A DNA stretch of 64,000 bases from Hygrocybe punicea (Eukaryota > Basidiomycota > Agaricomycetes > Agaricales > Hygrophoraceae), in NCBI GenBank assembly GCA_963556145.1, contig OY744461.1:1488001-1552000 (forward strand), in the 5' to 3' direction. This document shows positions 53,601-63,905 of the stretch, piece after piece; the stretch's first letter is position 1; each line of letters starts with the position of its first letter. The position numbers were made by a program, and so were the translations under genes. The notes beneath the pieces were generated by a model. It searched no databases and was not told where the DNA came from. It saw only the letters and a program-made list of their open reading frames with translations.

Positions 53601-55473
53601 CGTCGCACAAATAGTGCCATCCGTCAACATGGACCTCCCCGACTTCGACAACGACCTCCGCGATTACACCACGGCCGAATCACGATCGCACGCGATAGCG
53701 GTATGTAATGATCGCGACCCATCTATATCTCTCATTAATAACGCTATGGAGGCACAGGAATTACCTGCCCCCTCGCGCTTCCTTGCTACATCGAATATCC
53801 GTATCACACGCCATCCCATTTCATCCGCGCGCGATAACCCACCTACGCCACCTAGCCTACTCTATCCTGAACAGGAACCACCCCCAAGACCCCTCCTCAA
53901 TGGACCCTGGTTCCCTCAAGACCTCCGCTTCCCATTTCAGTCACCCCCTCCTTCCCCTTCCCCATCTTTCTTTCGTGATCCTTATGCCACCCCTTCACCC
54001 ATAGTGTCACCCATGTATTCTCCAGTATTAAATCCTATTAGTCCAGATTGTGACCCCTTTGAAGAATCCCCTTCTACTGTTTATGAAGTCCGCCCCAATG
54101 CTGATTTTAGTGATCCAGCCAATGTAAATTATCTGGAATACCTTGTACACCCATCTTCCTCTACCAATGATGACAGCTCTTCCTTGTACATGGATCAGGA
54201 AGACTCAGCTGAAGAAGACAGTGTCTCCTCAGACACACCCCTCATTCCCAAAATTCAGACTCTTAGGCCACCCTTACCTTGTCCAAATTTGGAGGAGACT
54301 GGAGACAGTGACAATAGAATTCAAGGACACCCACCCAGCAGGACCTGGATCAGTCCTGAATCCATTTTTGGATCTTCAGATGAAGAATATTCGGATTCTT
54401 CAGACTCTTCAGATTGTTCAATGGACCTGGAGACAGACTCAGAAGATGAATTGGATATGTTTAGATGGGAGGATGAAGTGAAGGACCATCCAACAATCAG
54501 CCCTAATCCAGGATCAAGTTCTCATTGTGACCCACCTCCCCCAGTTGTATCTACAACTGATGTGGACATTCTCAAAGCTAGTTCATTAAATCCAATGGCC
54601 AAGCCATTCATTCCATCAACATCCATTCACAAATCAGATGATCCCTGGCCCCCTCCAGAAGGAGCAGAGATCACCTCATTGTCTGATGAAGATACACAGA
54701 TTCCTTTTGACAAGGCAAAGTCTTTACATGCCTTGGAGACCAATATTCCTCAAGAGAATAATTCTAGATTGTTATCCCCTATTTCTCTGGAAACCACCCC
54801 TGCTCTTAGGTCTACTTTCCCAGAGACCAATCTTCTCTGTCAATTGGAAGCTGAAATACCCCTTCAATCTTCATCTATCCCCATTCAAGTATTCGCTATT
54901 ACTACTTCAGATCAAGGCCATTCACAATCTCATGATCATTCACAACCTCATGATCATCCACAACCTCGTGACTTAGCTGCAGCACAGATCCTTGCAGCTG
55001 AGCCAGACTTCCATACTACTCAGGATGTTCATTTGGGAATTCTTAGTGCAATTCCTGGTGCCATTGTAGAAGGAATTCGTCGTATTGCAGCAAGACTCGC
55101 TACTCAAGCTTGGAAGTCTCGCATTGACCAGAGACCTGTCAATGATCCAGTTCGTCTCTACTTCTATCGTCAATGCTATTTGTTTCGTTTTCTGGACAGA
55201 GAAAACAAACTACCTCCTCCATCCAATCCTACTTCTCACAACAAGCCTATTCGTTTTCTGGAATCCAACCCCCTTCTCACTCATGAAGAAATTGAATTTC
55301 TTCGAAATGCTTCCATGGTATTTCGCTCCAATCGCAGATTTCTACTTGCAGATGCAATTAACGCTGTCTTGGACATGCGCTTTCGTCGCTCTGATACAAT
55401 CAATGCTCTCTTCGATGAAGGATACTTTGACATACCAGATTTCAGCAGACCCCGTCAAAGGCCTCCTCAATAA
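50649..55473 (+). CDS. Gag C-terminus, protease and long acidic region
   Basis: Open without stops. Near 50959-51000 is a CCHC knuckle (CFGCGIKGHGLQIC). The retropepsin motif IIDTGSQLNVV is at 51898, with LLGRPW at about 52115. After this come more than 1,000 residues of Ser/Pro/Asp/Glu-rich sequence with no known domain, including a CpG-rich block (52775-53930) and SQPHDH repeats (about 54915-54970). The end is a compact basic/hydrophobic segment (IVEGIRRIAARLATQAWKS, RLYFYRQCYLFRFLDRENK, ADAINAVLDMRFRRSD). The frame also extends upstream through the inserted element, but that part is foreign. The length between protease and RT is far above the usual. Confidence 0.85.
52775..53930 (+). other. 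CpG-rich in-frame block within gag-pro
   Basis: The surrounding retrotransposon nearly lacks CpG and uses A/T-ending codons. Here CpG is frequent and codons end in C or G (such as ATCGCGGCGCTCGGCGATC near 52829). The reading frame passes through undisturbed. The encoded text is Pro/Ser/Asp-rich and unrecognised. It looks like sequence of different origin captured in frame, or recently acquired. Confidence 0.6.
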
Positions 55474-55904
55474 AGGACAGCATCCAATTGTAACAAGTCT
55501 GTTTTGTATAATTGAACCAATGTTTTTATTTTATATGCTGCTCTTTCTGTTGATGTACAGATTTTTCTTTTCCTTTACAGAATTGCTCTTATGTCTTTTT
55601 CTCATTATAGTTGAACTCTTACCCCTAATCTCCATAATCTCCAGAATTGTTGTTTTTTGTTTACACTTTCTTTTGAATTTTTTCTTGCAGGACAATACCC
55701 TGAAGAGTATCATTACTAGTCCAGAGGATTCTAGTACTGTACAAGCCACTGCAGTCAATGAAGAACCACTCTTTGTCCTGTATGCCACTGTGCATCACCA
55801 AGAAGAATCAGATAATCCCATCCCTAATTGTTCAGTCAAGAACACCATGATCCATATAGAATAAATCAGACTCTGAAAATGGAAATTCTGAAGAGGCAGA
55901 TGCT
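55474..55904 (+). other. Linker between gag-pro and pol
   Basis: gag-pro ends with TAA at 55471-55473. The next 210 bp are T-rich and end in a strong acceptor-like TTTTTTCTTGCAG (55677-55690), followed by an open segment (DNTLKSIITSPEDSSTVQ..) in another frame to 55864. Pol begins in the third frame at 55905. Frame changes plus an acceptor suggest splicing or a re-initiated pol, but I could not find a convincing donor. Confidence 0.4.
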
Positions 55905-58900
55905 ATGCCCTTTCTTCTAGAAATTTCAGATTCAGAAGATGATGATGAAGAAGAAGCAGATTATTATTATACCATTGGAGGAAGAGAAGAGACCTTACCA
56001 TACAGTGAGGATGACATCCTCATTGTCCCTTCTCAAGACTATGATGTTGAAGGATATCCAAATGTGCTGACAGCTTACAAGAGAGTTGATCAGAAAGTGC
56101 ATCCAGTGCAAGGAACATTCCCAGAGACTGCTAGAGTCACAAGGCAGTTTCCCCATGACCCCCTTGCCAATCTCCCTCAATTGCCAACACACCCTCCAAC
56201 ATTCACCCCTACCCAGAAACTCTCATTGGAACGTTTAGAGTTTCTCAATATCAATCATACAGGATTTTTATGGCCAGAAGAAGTGAAATTATTTGCTCAT
56301 GTGATGTTCCTCAATCAAGAATCTATTGCATTTGAAGACAAAGAGAGAGGAACACTCAAGGATTCATATTTCTCCCCATACATCATGCCAGTAATCCCAC
56401 ATACCCCATGGGTATATAGGAACATCCCTATCCCCCCAGGAATTAGAGAGAAAGTCATTGAAGTTCTCAAGCTCAAGGTTGAAGCCAATGTATATGAAGC
56501 CAGTCAATCTTCATATAGATCCAGGTGGTTTTGTGTGTTGAAGAAAGATGGAAAGCTTCGAATTGTCCATGACCTGCAGCCTCTGAACAAAGTTACTATC
56601 AGAGATGCTGGACTCTTACCCATTATTGATGACTTTGTGGAACCATTTGCTGGAAGGCAATGCTACACAGTGTTTGATTTAATGTGGGGATTTGATGCTA
56701 GGAAAGTCCATCCAGATTCACGCGATATGACTGCATTTTGGTCACCCCTTGGATTACTTCGCCTTACATCACTGCCCACTGGATTCACCAATTCACCTGC
56801 TGAATTCCAGAGATGCATGACTTTCGTTCTTCAAGATGAAATGCCTGAGATAGCCAATATCTTTATTGATGATTGTTCTATCAAAGGACCAGTTTCAAAT
56901 TACCTGGACACAGAAGGAAAACCAGAAGTGCTCACAGACAACCCAGGAATCAGGAGATTCATCTGGGAACATGCTTGTGATGTACATCGCATAATGCACA
57001 GAATTAAACGTGCTGGAGCTACTTTTTCAGCCAAGAAGACACAGATTTGCAGACAAGAAGCTATTATCGTCGGACAGAAATGTACCCCAGCAGGACGCAT
57101 TCCTGAAGATGACAAAGTTTCAAAAGTTCTTAGTTGGCCACCACTCAAGACTCCCAGAGATGTCAGAGGATTTTTGGGACTCTGTGGCACAGTTCGTGTT
57201 TGGATTCAAGATTATTCCCTTCTTGCAAGACCCCTCACAGAATTAGTTCACAAAGGAGCAGAGTTCATTTGGGATGAAAGGAGACAAGCAGCATTTGATA
57301 CTCTAAAGCAAAGAGTATCATCAGCTCCTGCTTTAAATCCCATTGACTATCATTCAGACAACCCTGTCTTTTTATCAGTTGATAGCAGTGCTATTGCTGC
57401 AGGATTTATTCTTTCACAGATTGATGACAATGGAAGACGCCGCCCAGCTCGTTATGGATCACTACCCATGAATGAAAGAGAGTCCAGATATTCCCAGCCC
57501 AAATTGGAATTATATGGACTCTATCGCGCATTACGTCACTGGCGAATTCATCTTATTGGAGTGAAGAATTTGCATGTTGAAGTTGATGCTAAATACATCA
57601 GAGGCATGCTTAATGAACCTGATCTCCAACCCAATGCCGCAATCAACAGATGGATTCAGGGAATCCTTCTTTTTGATTTCAATTTAATTTATGTCCCAGC
57701 AAAGCAATTTAAAGGACCAGATGCCCTCTCCAGGAGAGAATTAGCAGAGGATGAAGAAATAATAGAACATGATGATTCCTGGCTGGATGACATTGCACTG
57801 CTCATTCATGTCCCAGACCCTCACCAAGTCAAGAGATATTGTTTCTCTACTCCCACAAAATTGCCATACAAGACTAGCACACTCCCATCCTCAAATGCTC
57901 CTAGATCGAAACAGGAGAAAATTCTTCAGGATGTATATCATTTCCTCTCCACACTAGAAATGCCTCCTACAGAATCTTTGCAGGCTCGTAAAAGATTTCT
58001 GAAGAAGGTTTCAGAATTCTATCTCAAAGCAACACACATGTTCAAGAGAAATGGAAAACGATCTCCTTTATTGGTAATCATGAACCCAAGGAAGAGAATA
58101 GCCATTCTGACTCAGGCTCATGAGAACCTAGGACATAAAGGAGAACATGCAGTATTCGATTTAGTACGACTTCGTTTCTATTGGCCACACCTCAGGACAG
58201 ATGTTCGCCATCATGTTTCATCCTGTCATGAATGTCAAATTCGTACCTTAAAGAAGATGGAGATATCCCCCACCATTTCTACACCCACCACTCTATTTCA
58301 GAAGGTTTACATTGATGTGATGTCTATGCCACCATCAGGAGGATTCAATTTCATTGTTGCTGCTCGTGATGATCTCTCAGGCACAACTGAAGTTCGCGCC
58401 ATTCGTTCCAACAATTCCCAGAACCTAGCCAAGTTCTTCTGGGAACAGATCTATTGTCGCTATGGAGCCATTGGTCATGTAGTCACAGACAATGGAAGTG
58501 AAGTCGAAGGTGCATTTGAAATCCTACTTCGTCGTATGAAGATTCCTCAGGTTCGCATCACACCTTACAACAAACATGCCAATGGAGTAGTGGAACGTGG
58601 ACATTTCACATTAAGAGAAGCTATTGTCAAATCTTGTGACAAGGACAAATTTGGAGGAATTCGAAACTGGCATAAGCATGTTGAAGCTGCTATGTTCGCA
58701 GATCGAATCACAGTTAGTAGTGTGACAGGATATTCACCCTACTACCTCCTACATGGAATGCACCCTCTCCTACCATTTGATCTTTCAGAAGCAACCTTTA
58801 TGGTTGAAGGCTTTCGTTCAGGCCTCTCTACCTCAGAATTGCTGATGCTCCGCATCAGGCAATTAGAAAGGCATCAAGAAGACATAGACAAAGCAGCTAC

Positions 58901-59309
58901 CACATTGGAACAAGCACGTTTCAGATCAAAATTGCAATTTGAACGCAGATTTCATAAACGCCTGCAGAAACGCAATTACGAATCAGGAGAATTAGTTTTA
59001 ATTCGGAACAGTAGACTGGAGTCTACTGTAGGAAAATTCAAGACTGAACCACGTTATCTTGGACCCTTTGAAGTTGTTCAGAGAACTCCCAAAGGGAACT
59101 ACATATTGAAAGAACTAGATGGAACCGAACATGCTGAACGTTACACCGCGTTCAGAATCTTGCCATATATTTCTCGGAATCACCCATTCCTTCTAGACCC
59201 GATTGATCCAGAAGATTCAGATAATCCCATGGATTCAAGCTCAGACCATGATTCCCCTAGCGAACCCGATTCCATTCATTCAGATAAAAATACATCACAC
59301 CAGTATTAA
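55905..59309 (+). CDS. Pol: reverse transcriptase, RNase H, integrase
   Basis: 1,134 residues, no lesion. RT covers about residues 180-360: RSRWFCVLKKDGKLRIVHDL, FDLMWGFD, LTSLPTGFTNSPAEFQ, catalytic box IFIDDCS. RNase H lies at about 485-590: SVDSSAIAAGFIL, KLELYGLYRALRHW, VEVDAKYIRGML. Integrase follows with the HHCC finger (HENLGHKGEH.., CHECQ; 738-775) and the DDE core (YIDVM about 802, VTDNGSE about 862, GVVERGH about 894). It ends in a GPF-type C-terminal module (RYLGPFEVVQRTPKGNYIL, about 1049). An acidic N-terminal extension precedes RT. The order is Ty3/Gypsy. Intact catalytic residues and matching LTRs suggest recent activity of this family, though this copy's gag is interrupted. 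Confidence 0.95.
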   Translation: MPFLLEISDSEDDDEEEADYYYTIGGREETLPYSEDDILIVPSQDYDVEGYPNVLTAYKRVDQKVHPVQGTFPETARVTRQFPHDPLANLPQLPTHPPTFTPTQKLSLERLEFLNINHTGFLWPEEVKLFAHVMFLNQESIAFEDKERGTLKDSYFSPYIMPVIPHTPWVYRNIPIPPGIREKVIEVLKLKVEANVYEASQSSYRSRWFCVLKKDGKLRIVHDLQPLNKVTIRDAGLLPIIDDFVEPFAGRQCYTVFDLMWGFDARKVHPDSRDMTAFWSPLGLLRLTSLPTGFTNSPAEFQRCMTFVLQDEMPEIANIFIDDCSIKGPVSNYLDTEGKPEVLTDNPGIRRFIWEHACDVHRIMHRIKRAGATFSAKKTQICRQEAIIVGQKCTPAGRIPEDDKVSKVLSWPPLKTPRDVRGFLGLCGTVRVWIQDYSLLARPLTELVHKGAEFIWDERRQAAFDTLKQRVSSAPALNPIDYHSDNPVFLSVDSSAIAAGFILSQIDDNGRRRPARYGSLPMNERESRYSQPKLELYGLYRALRHWRIHLIGVKNLHVEVDAKYIRGMLNEPDLQPNAAINRWIQGILLFDFNLIYVPAKQFKGPDALSRRELAEDEEIIEHDDSWLDDIALLIHVPDPHQVKRYCFSTPTKLPYKTSTLPSSNAPRSKQEKILQDVYHFLSTLEMPPTESLQARKRFLKKVSEFYLKATHMFKRNGKRSPLLVIMNPRKRIAILTQAHENLGHKGEHAVFDLVRLRFYWPHLRTDVRHHVSSCHECQIRTLKKMEISPTISTPTTLFQKVYIDVMSMPPSGGFNFIVAARDDLSGTTEVRAIRSNNSQNLAKFFWEQIYCRYGAIGHVVTDNGSEVEGAFEILLRRMKIPQVRITPYNKHANGVVERGHFTLREAIVKSCDKDKFGGIRNWHKHVEAAMFADRITVSSVTGYSPYYLLHGMHPLLPFDLSEATFMVEGFRSGLSTSELLMLRIRQLERHQEDIDKAATTLEQARFRSKLQFERRFHKRLQKRNYESGELVLIRNSRLESTVGKFKTEPRYLGPFEVVQRTPKGNYILKELDGTEHAERYTAFRILPYISRNHPFLLDPIDPEDSDNPMDSSSDHDSPSEPDSIHSDKNTSHQY

Positions 59310-60029
59310 TGGAAGAAATAAAATACGATATCGCGCCATGCTTAGTCCAAGAAATAATGAAGAAATGTGTATGGAAAGGAGATGTAAAAAGAGACAGACA
59401 AACAGTGACCCCACCCAGATCCTAGAAGCCAATCCCAGATATTCCACCCCTGCTACACGCCCAGAGACCAGTGTACCACTCTATGGAAGGACATCCCCCA
59501 TTCCCACCTCCCATCATTTGCCAGAAACGAATGTACAATCGCTGGAGCTCGGAATTAGAAAAATAACGCAAGACTAGGCCAAGAAATGGTTAATGACAAG
59601 AAAAGCGTTTACAAAAGAACAACTCACCACCCTTTTTCGAAAAGGGGCCGTTGTTTTTTTTTTTAGGAGAATAAATAATTGGGGCAAGCAGAATTCATAG
59701 CCATGGATAGTTACGATTCCCTGGCAGCGGAATAGCAGGAGAAAAGGAGCTGGCGCTCGAACGCGCAGGACAAAGCTGAGGAAAAAGGGGAACGCAAACG
59801 TCAGTCTAATATACGCTCCTACCCATCAAACACATGGCACACATGTGCTCAGCAACCATATGACCAGAAGCCTGGACCGAATTGTGGCGCATCACACATC
59901 AGACCCTTAGAATTCCCAAACTGGAAATTTGTTACCAATTGACAAATCAGGACACATCAATCATTTACTTAATGTAGACTATGTTGCCGCAGGCACGCAA
60001 CTAGCCTAAATCAGAACCATTGGACCAAT
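59310..60029 (+). other. Non-coding 3' region of the retrotransposon
   Basis: No clear gene. It contains a T-rich tract near 59655 and scattered short ORFs. Confidence 0.5.
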
Positions 60030-60668
60030 ATGCCGGACATGCCAAATACATTCATTGCCGAACCTGTTTATTTTTTTTGGACACTACAAGTAGTGTTCTA
60101 CACATTCCTTAATATCATGCCTTCTTCACTCGATTCTTCAGATACTTCATTCACTATGCTCTCTCAATTTTCGAATGAAATCACCAGCGCTACAATCAGC
60201 CCCTTTCCTATTGCCATTACTAGACGTCATCATGTCCACTTGACGCCCATAATCGTCCCTGATCGAATCTACACACCCGTTCCCCATCCCCGCATTTATC
60301 CTACCCAGTATCACCTACGTCACACTTATCCCAATCAAGAAACCGTATATCTCAGCGTAGCACTTCTCAACAAGATTCAGAAGCCCCTTCTTCAAGGAGT
60401 CAATGTTTGGCTTCTTCGCTATACTCCGCCTAAGCAGATTACAATTGGAATGCATGTTACTGGATCTATGGGAGCAGGAGATGTAGAAAGAATTTGGACC
60501 ATCAGGAATGGTTATGTTATTTTTCTTTGCAGCACGATCTTCGGAACTCGTTTTTTATTAGCTGTCCCTCAATATTGGACTCAAGAAGGTCAGGAGGACA
60601 GGACTGTAGGAATCGCTGAGGCTGCAAGGAACTGGCTCGATTCTCTACAAGTGCTATTCTGCACTTGA
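60030..60668 (+). CDS. Accessory ORF between pol and 3' LTR, unknown
   Basis: 212 residues from ATG 60030; a second ATG at 60117 (MPSSLDSSDTSF) may be the real start. The text is coherent: RRHHVHLTPIIVPDRIYTPV, YLSVALLNKIQKPLLQGVNV, MHVTGSMGAGDVERIWTIRN, a hydrophobic stretch VIFLCSTIFGTRFLLAV, then EAARNWLDSLQVLF. No domain is recognised, there is no signal peptide, and only one possible membrane segment. The position is where some Gypsy elements keep a third ORF. The intact frame in an otherwise gene-poor 1.8-kb region suggests selection within the element family. A smaller ORF at 60791-61027 follows. Confidence 0.5.
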   Translation: MPDMPNTFIAEPVYFFWTLQVVFYTFLNIMPSSLDSSDTSFTMLSQFSNEITSATISPFPIAITRRHHVHLTPIIVPDRIYTPVPHPRIYPTQYHLRHTYPNQETVYLSVALLNKIQKPLLQGVNVWLLRYTPPKQITIGMHVTGSMGAGDVERIWTIRNGYVIFLCSTIFGTRFLLAVPQYWTQEGQEDRTVGIAEAARNWLDSLQVLFCT

Positions 60669-61120
60669 TATTTTTTGAAGCACCCCCACGTTCCTTATTT
60701 TTTATTTGTTTTTTTGTATTATCATCAACTCGAATCAACGCTCCGCATCCCTCACTGCTCTCTGACTAAGTCCAGAAAGTCAGACAAGAAATGATGTTTA
60801 TCCTCCCTGTAAACCCTCATCCTCAGAAGCCATCATCAGCATATGGAATTCACCCCCGCCGTCGCTACTCCCATATTCACCACAGAATTCTTCCATCACA
60901 ACAATTTCAATTCGCATTCACCTTCCCATCGGATTTAGAGGACAAATTTATATTGTTCATTCTGGAGTCCAGAATGACCCAAGAACACATCCGAAACAAT
61001 AATAGATACACAAGATGCCTTGCATAGACAATCTCACAAGCATCTTGGTGATGGGAGGAATGATTTCATTATTTGAAGAGTAGCAACTGGGGACAGTTGA
61101 TTTTTCTTGTCTTGTGCGAA
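60669..61120 (+). other. Region before the 3' LTR
   Basis: Contains a short ORF (60791-61027) of doubtful value. No clear polypurine tract abuts the LTR; the nearest purine-rich run is GATGGGAGGAATGA at about 61049. Confidence 0.4.
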
Positions 61121-63014
61121 TGTCATGATCCAAACAGGATTCGGATCAAAACATAGTAATATGCTGTCACTAGTCACCATCCCTACAGCACACATCACAT
61201 TACAAGGACCATTCATACTGGAATGCCCCCATCTGCATATGGAGTAGAAAGGAATACCCTTATCTGCATATAGGACACACAGGAAATCCTTATCTGCACA
61301 TAGGACATACATGAAACCCTTATCTATACAAGGGACATGCAAGGAAACCCTTATCTACAGAAGGGACATGCAAGAAAACCCTTATCTATGCAGAAGAAAT
61401 GAAGGAATACCCTTATCTTAACTGATAAGGCCCCCAAAACATCTTATCAGAGGCCAAAGAAGCACAAGAAGCACAGCCACATCCTTATCTCCAATCATAG
61501 AGATAACACATGCCACCCATCATTCCCTGATCAAGAAGCACATCACATTTCATATCAATTGATCAAATACAGCCCAGCCCTGATCTTATCTTTTTCTTAA
61601 CTGATAAGGATACACACATGGCATGGCATCAATTGATCAAGAAGCACAGCCTCAGGAAGATGATTCTAGAAGCATAGCCTGGCACAGCCCTTGCCTTTGA
61701 TTCACACACCCAAGATTGGACCAGCAACATGACTCACTCCCATCAAATGTGACTCATTGGTCTATCCATGACAAATTATGACCCTTATGACATACTCATG
61801 ACCCCCCATGACTCATTATGACCACCCATGACTAATTATGACTATTTCTGACTCATTATGCCCCCTCCTTTGATTATAATTCCTATGTGACTCATTAATT
61901 GACTCTGTATGAGTCACAAACCCATGCCTTCCTTTCTTATGACTCCTTATGAGTCATAACCCCCCATGCCTTTCATCATTATGACTCCTTATGAGTCATA
62001 AACCTATGCCTCTCCCTATATGACTCCCTATGAGTCATATCCTATGCTCTCCATTTCATATACCATTCTATGACTCAGTATGACTCCTGCTGTAGAATAG
62101 GTATATATAGAGCCCAGTTTCTGCTGGAGATGGCTCAGTCACCTAATCTGACAGGCCCAGTCACAGGACAGTCCCTCTCCCAGATTCTGATTCACCCCTC
62201 TGTGTTTGTTTGTATTACTTGTGTAGTAGTACTTCAAATACCAATTGCAGTTCAAGTCATCATTCATTTGTTTAAGGATATCAATTGCAGTTATATTGAT
62301 ACTCCCTTATTACTTGTTTGATATATTTTCTTTGTGTTCTGTCACGTAGTACAGTCACATTCATCTTCTTTCAAGTTCTATTGATCATCACCAAAGATAT
62401 CCCAGTACTTTATTCTGCACTAGTAGCCAATGTGCGTTTGAAGCTTCGGAATAAAGTCCGATATCTTGATCATCAATCCTACTTGCCTATTGTTCAGTTC
62501 ATTCATTCTGTACATAGTATTTTGTCACACCTCCCTTTTTGTTTGACATCTACTGTTACACTCGCCCATCGCCCATCGCCTATCGCCCATCGTCCATAAT
62601 CTATCGCTCATCTCTGTTGTACCTCTGCTCATTGTATACTTGCTACTTGTATACTTGACTGTTGTACACTTGTTCATCTTACACTGTTCATACTTGCTTG
62701 AGTTATTATCCGCTTATACTCTCGCATACCTCTTGTCACTCAAAGTCTTTACCTTCAGTAGGGAAGACCTCACTGTTCACTCATCCTCTATAAGTCATAC
62801 ATCTGACTTATATTATTGTCAAGTATTTGTTGTATCTTTCAAAGCTAACCTTTGATAGGATTCACACCACAACCCCACCACCCAACAGGAATAACCCAGA
62901 GTTATAGAAGAGCTAAATCCTTGTTCCCAAAGGACAACAAGGTAATTTCCCGATCAACGACGCACTCCGGAAACCCTTGGTGTGGATTTGTTCAAACACT
63001 TCCCACGCAAAACA
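61121..63014 (+). repeat. 3' LTR
   Basis: Copy of the 5' LTR at a constant offset of 14,667. Followed directly by the TFIIE-alpha exon 2 remainder. Confidence 0.95.
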
Positions 63015-63149
63015 CCTCGCGGCATTAATTGGGCTACAGTCCAAGGAGCTAAGCAAACTCATGGCTGTCCTGTCGAATGATCGTCTAGTCCAAATGTAAG
63101 ATCAGTCATCTCCCATTTTATCCTTTCCTTCATCTCCCTTGGCATCAGG

Positions 63150-63905
63150 AAAACACGGGTTTACTTAATCTGACTTAATCGACTTAGTGGACTTAAACAC
63201 ACTTAAACACACTTAACCATAAATTAAAAGAACTTAATTTTAACTAAAAATAAAAGTTCAACTTTTATACCAGTATAATGCTACTAGTAGTTGCAGTTAG
63301 TACTTGCACCGGCTCTAGTGCTGGCGCTGGTGCCGTGCCGGTCTGTGTCCCTACTGTCATGCTGAGAAGTCGGAAAAAAAAGCAAAGTCCATACTTTACC
63401 TTTGTTTGGTCCGTGTTCACTTTTGTCTTCACACGCACCAATACCAACACCTGCACCCGCGCCAGAACCAGTGCCTACGCCAGTACCAGCACGGCATAGC
63501 GGAGGGCATCTTATAGGTAAGAAACTCGACCCGAAGTTTCTTCCTCATTGATGTGCTTTTAAGATGGTGAGGACAATAATGAGAGTGATGACAACGAGGC
63601 GGAGGACAAGGACGGTGGAGGCAAGGATGGCAAGGCCGACAACCAGGATGGCAAGGCTGATGTCCAGGATGGCCGGCATGGCGACGAGGATGGCAGTGGT
63701 TGCGACGAGGGTGGCAGTGGTTGTGACCACGACAATAGGACAAGCAGGATGGCACGACTAGGACGACGAGCACTAACACCCCACCAGCACGCACACCACG
63801 GCAGTACCAGCAAGCAGTGCCAGCGCAGGCCAGGAGGAGCAGTGCTGGGACCAGCCAGCACGACGGTGAGGACGGCGGCGAGGTGGAATGTTTCAAGCTG
63901 GACAG
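63150..63905 (+). repeat. Low-complexity insertion in TFIIE-alpha intron 2
   Basis: The intron is 817 nt, where the first intron is 121. It contains ACTTAAACACACTTAA repeats (63190-63225), a GTAAGA..TTTTAAG intron-like segment (63515-63562), and a GGACAAGGACGG/GGCAGTGGTTG tract (63560-63760) like D1 and D2. It probably represents another member of the same low-complexity family, tolerated because it is spliced out. Confidence 0.55.

Larger units (their letters stand above)
46454..63014 (+). mobile_element. Ty3/Gypsy LTR retrotransposon, 16.6 kb
   Basis: The LTRs are at 46454-48347 and 61121-63014 (1,894 bp each, TGTCATG.., ..AAAACA). All stretches compared are identical, so the insertion is recent. 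The flanks are GACGATGACCTC at left and CCTCGCGGC at right. This gives a 4-bp CCTC duplication if the LTR ends CA, or 5-bp ACCTC if it ends one base earlier. The order gag-protease-RT-RNase H-integrase places it in Ty3/Gypsy. It is large because of a nested DNA element in gag, a very long gag-pro and an extra 3' ORF. Confidence 0.95.

Noticed and set aside
49609..55473. A single 1,954-residue protein starting with Gln/Ala/Ser-rich repeats
   Set aside because: The first 347 codons belong to an inserted DNA element with an 8-bp target duplication. The true gag-pro frame resumes at 50649.
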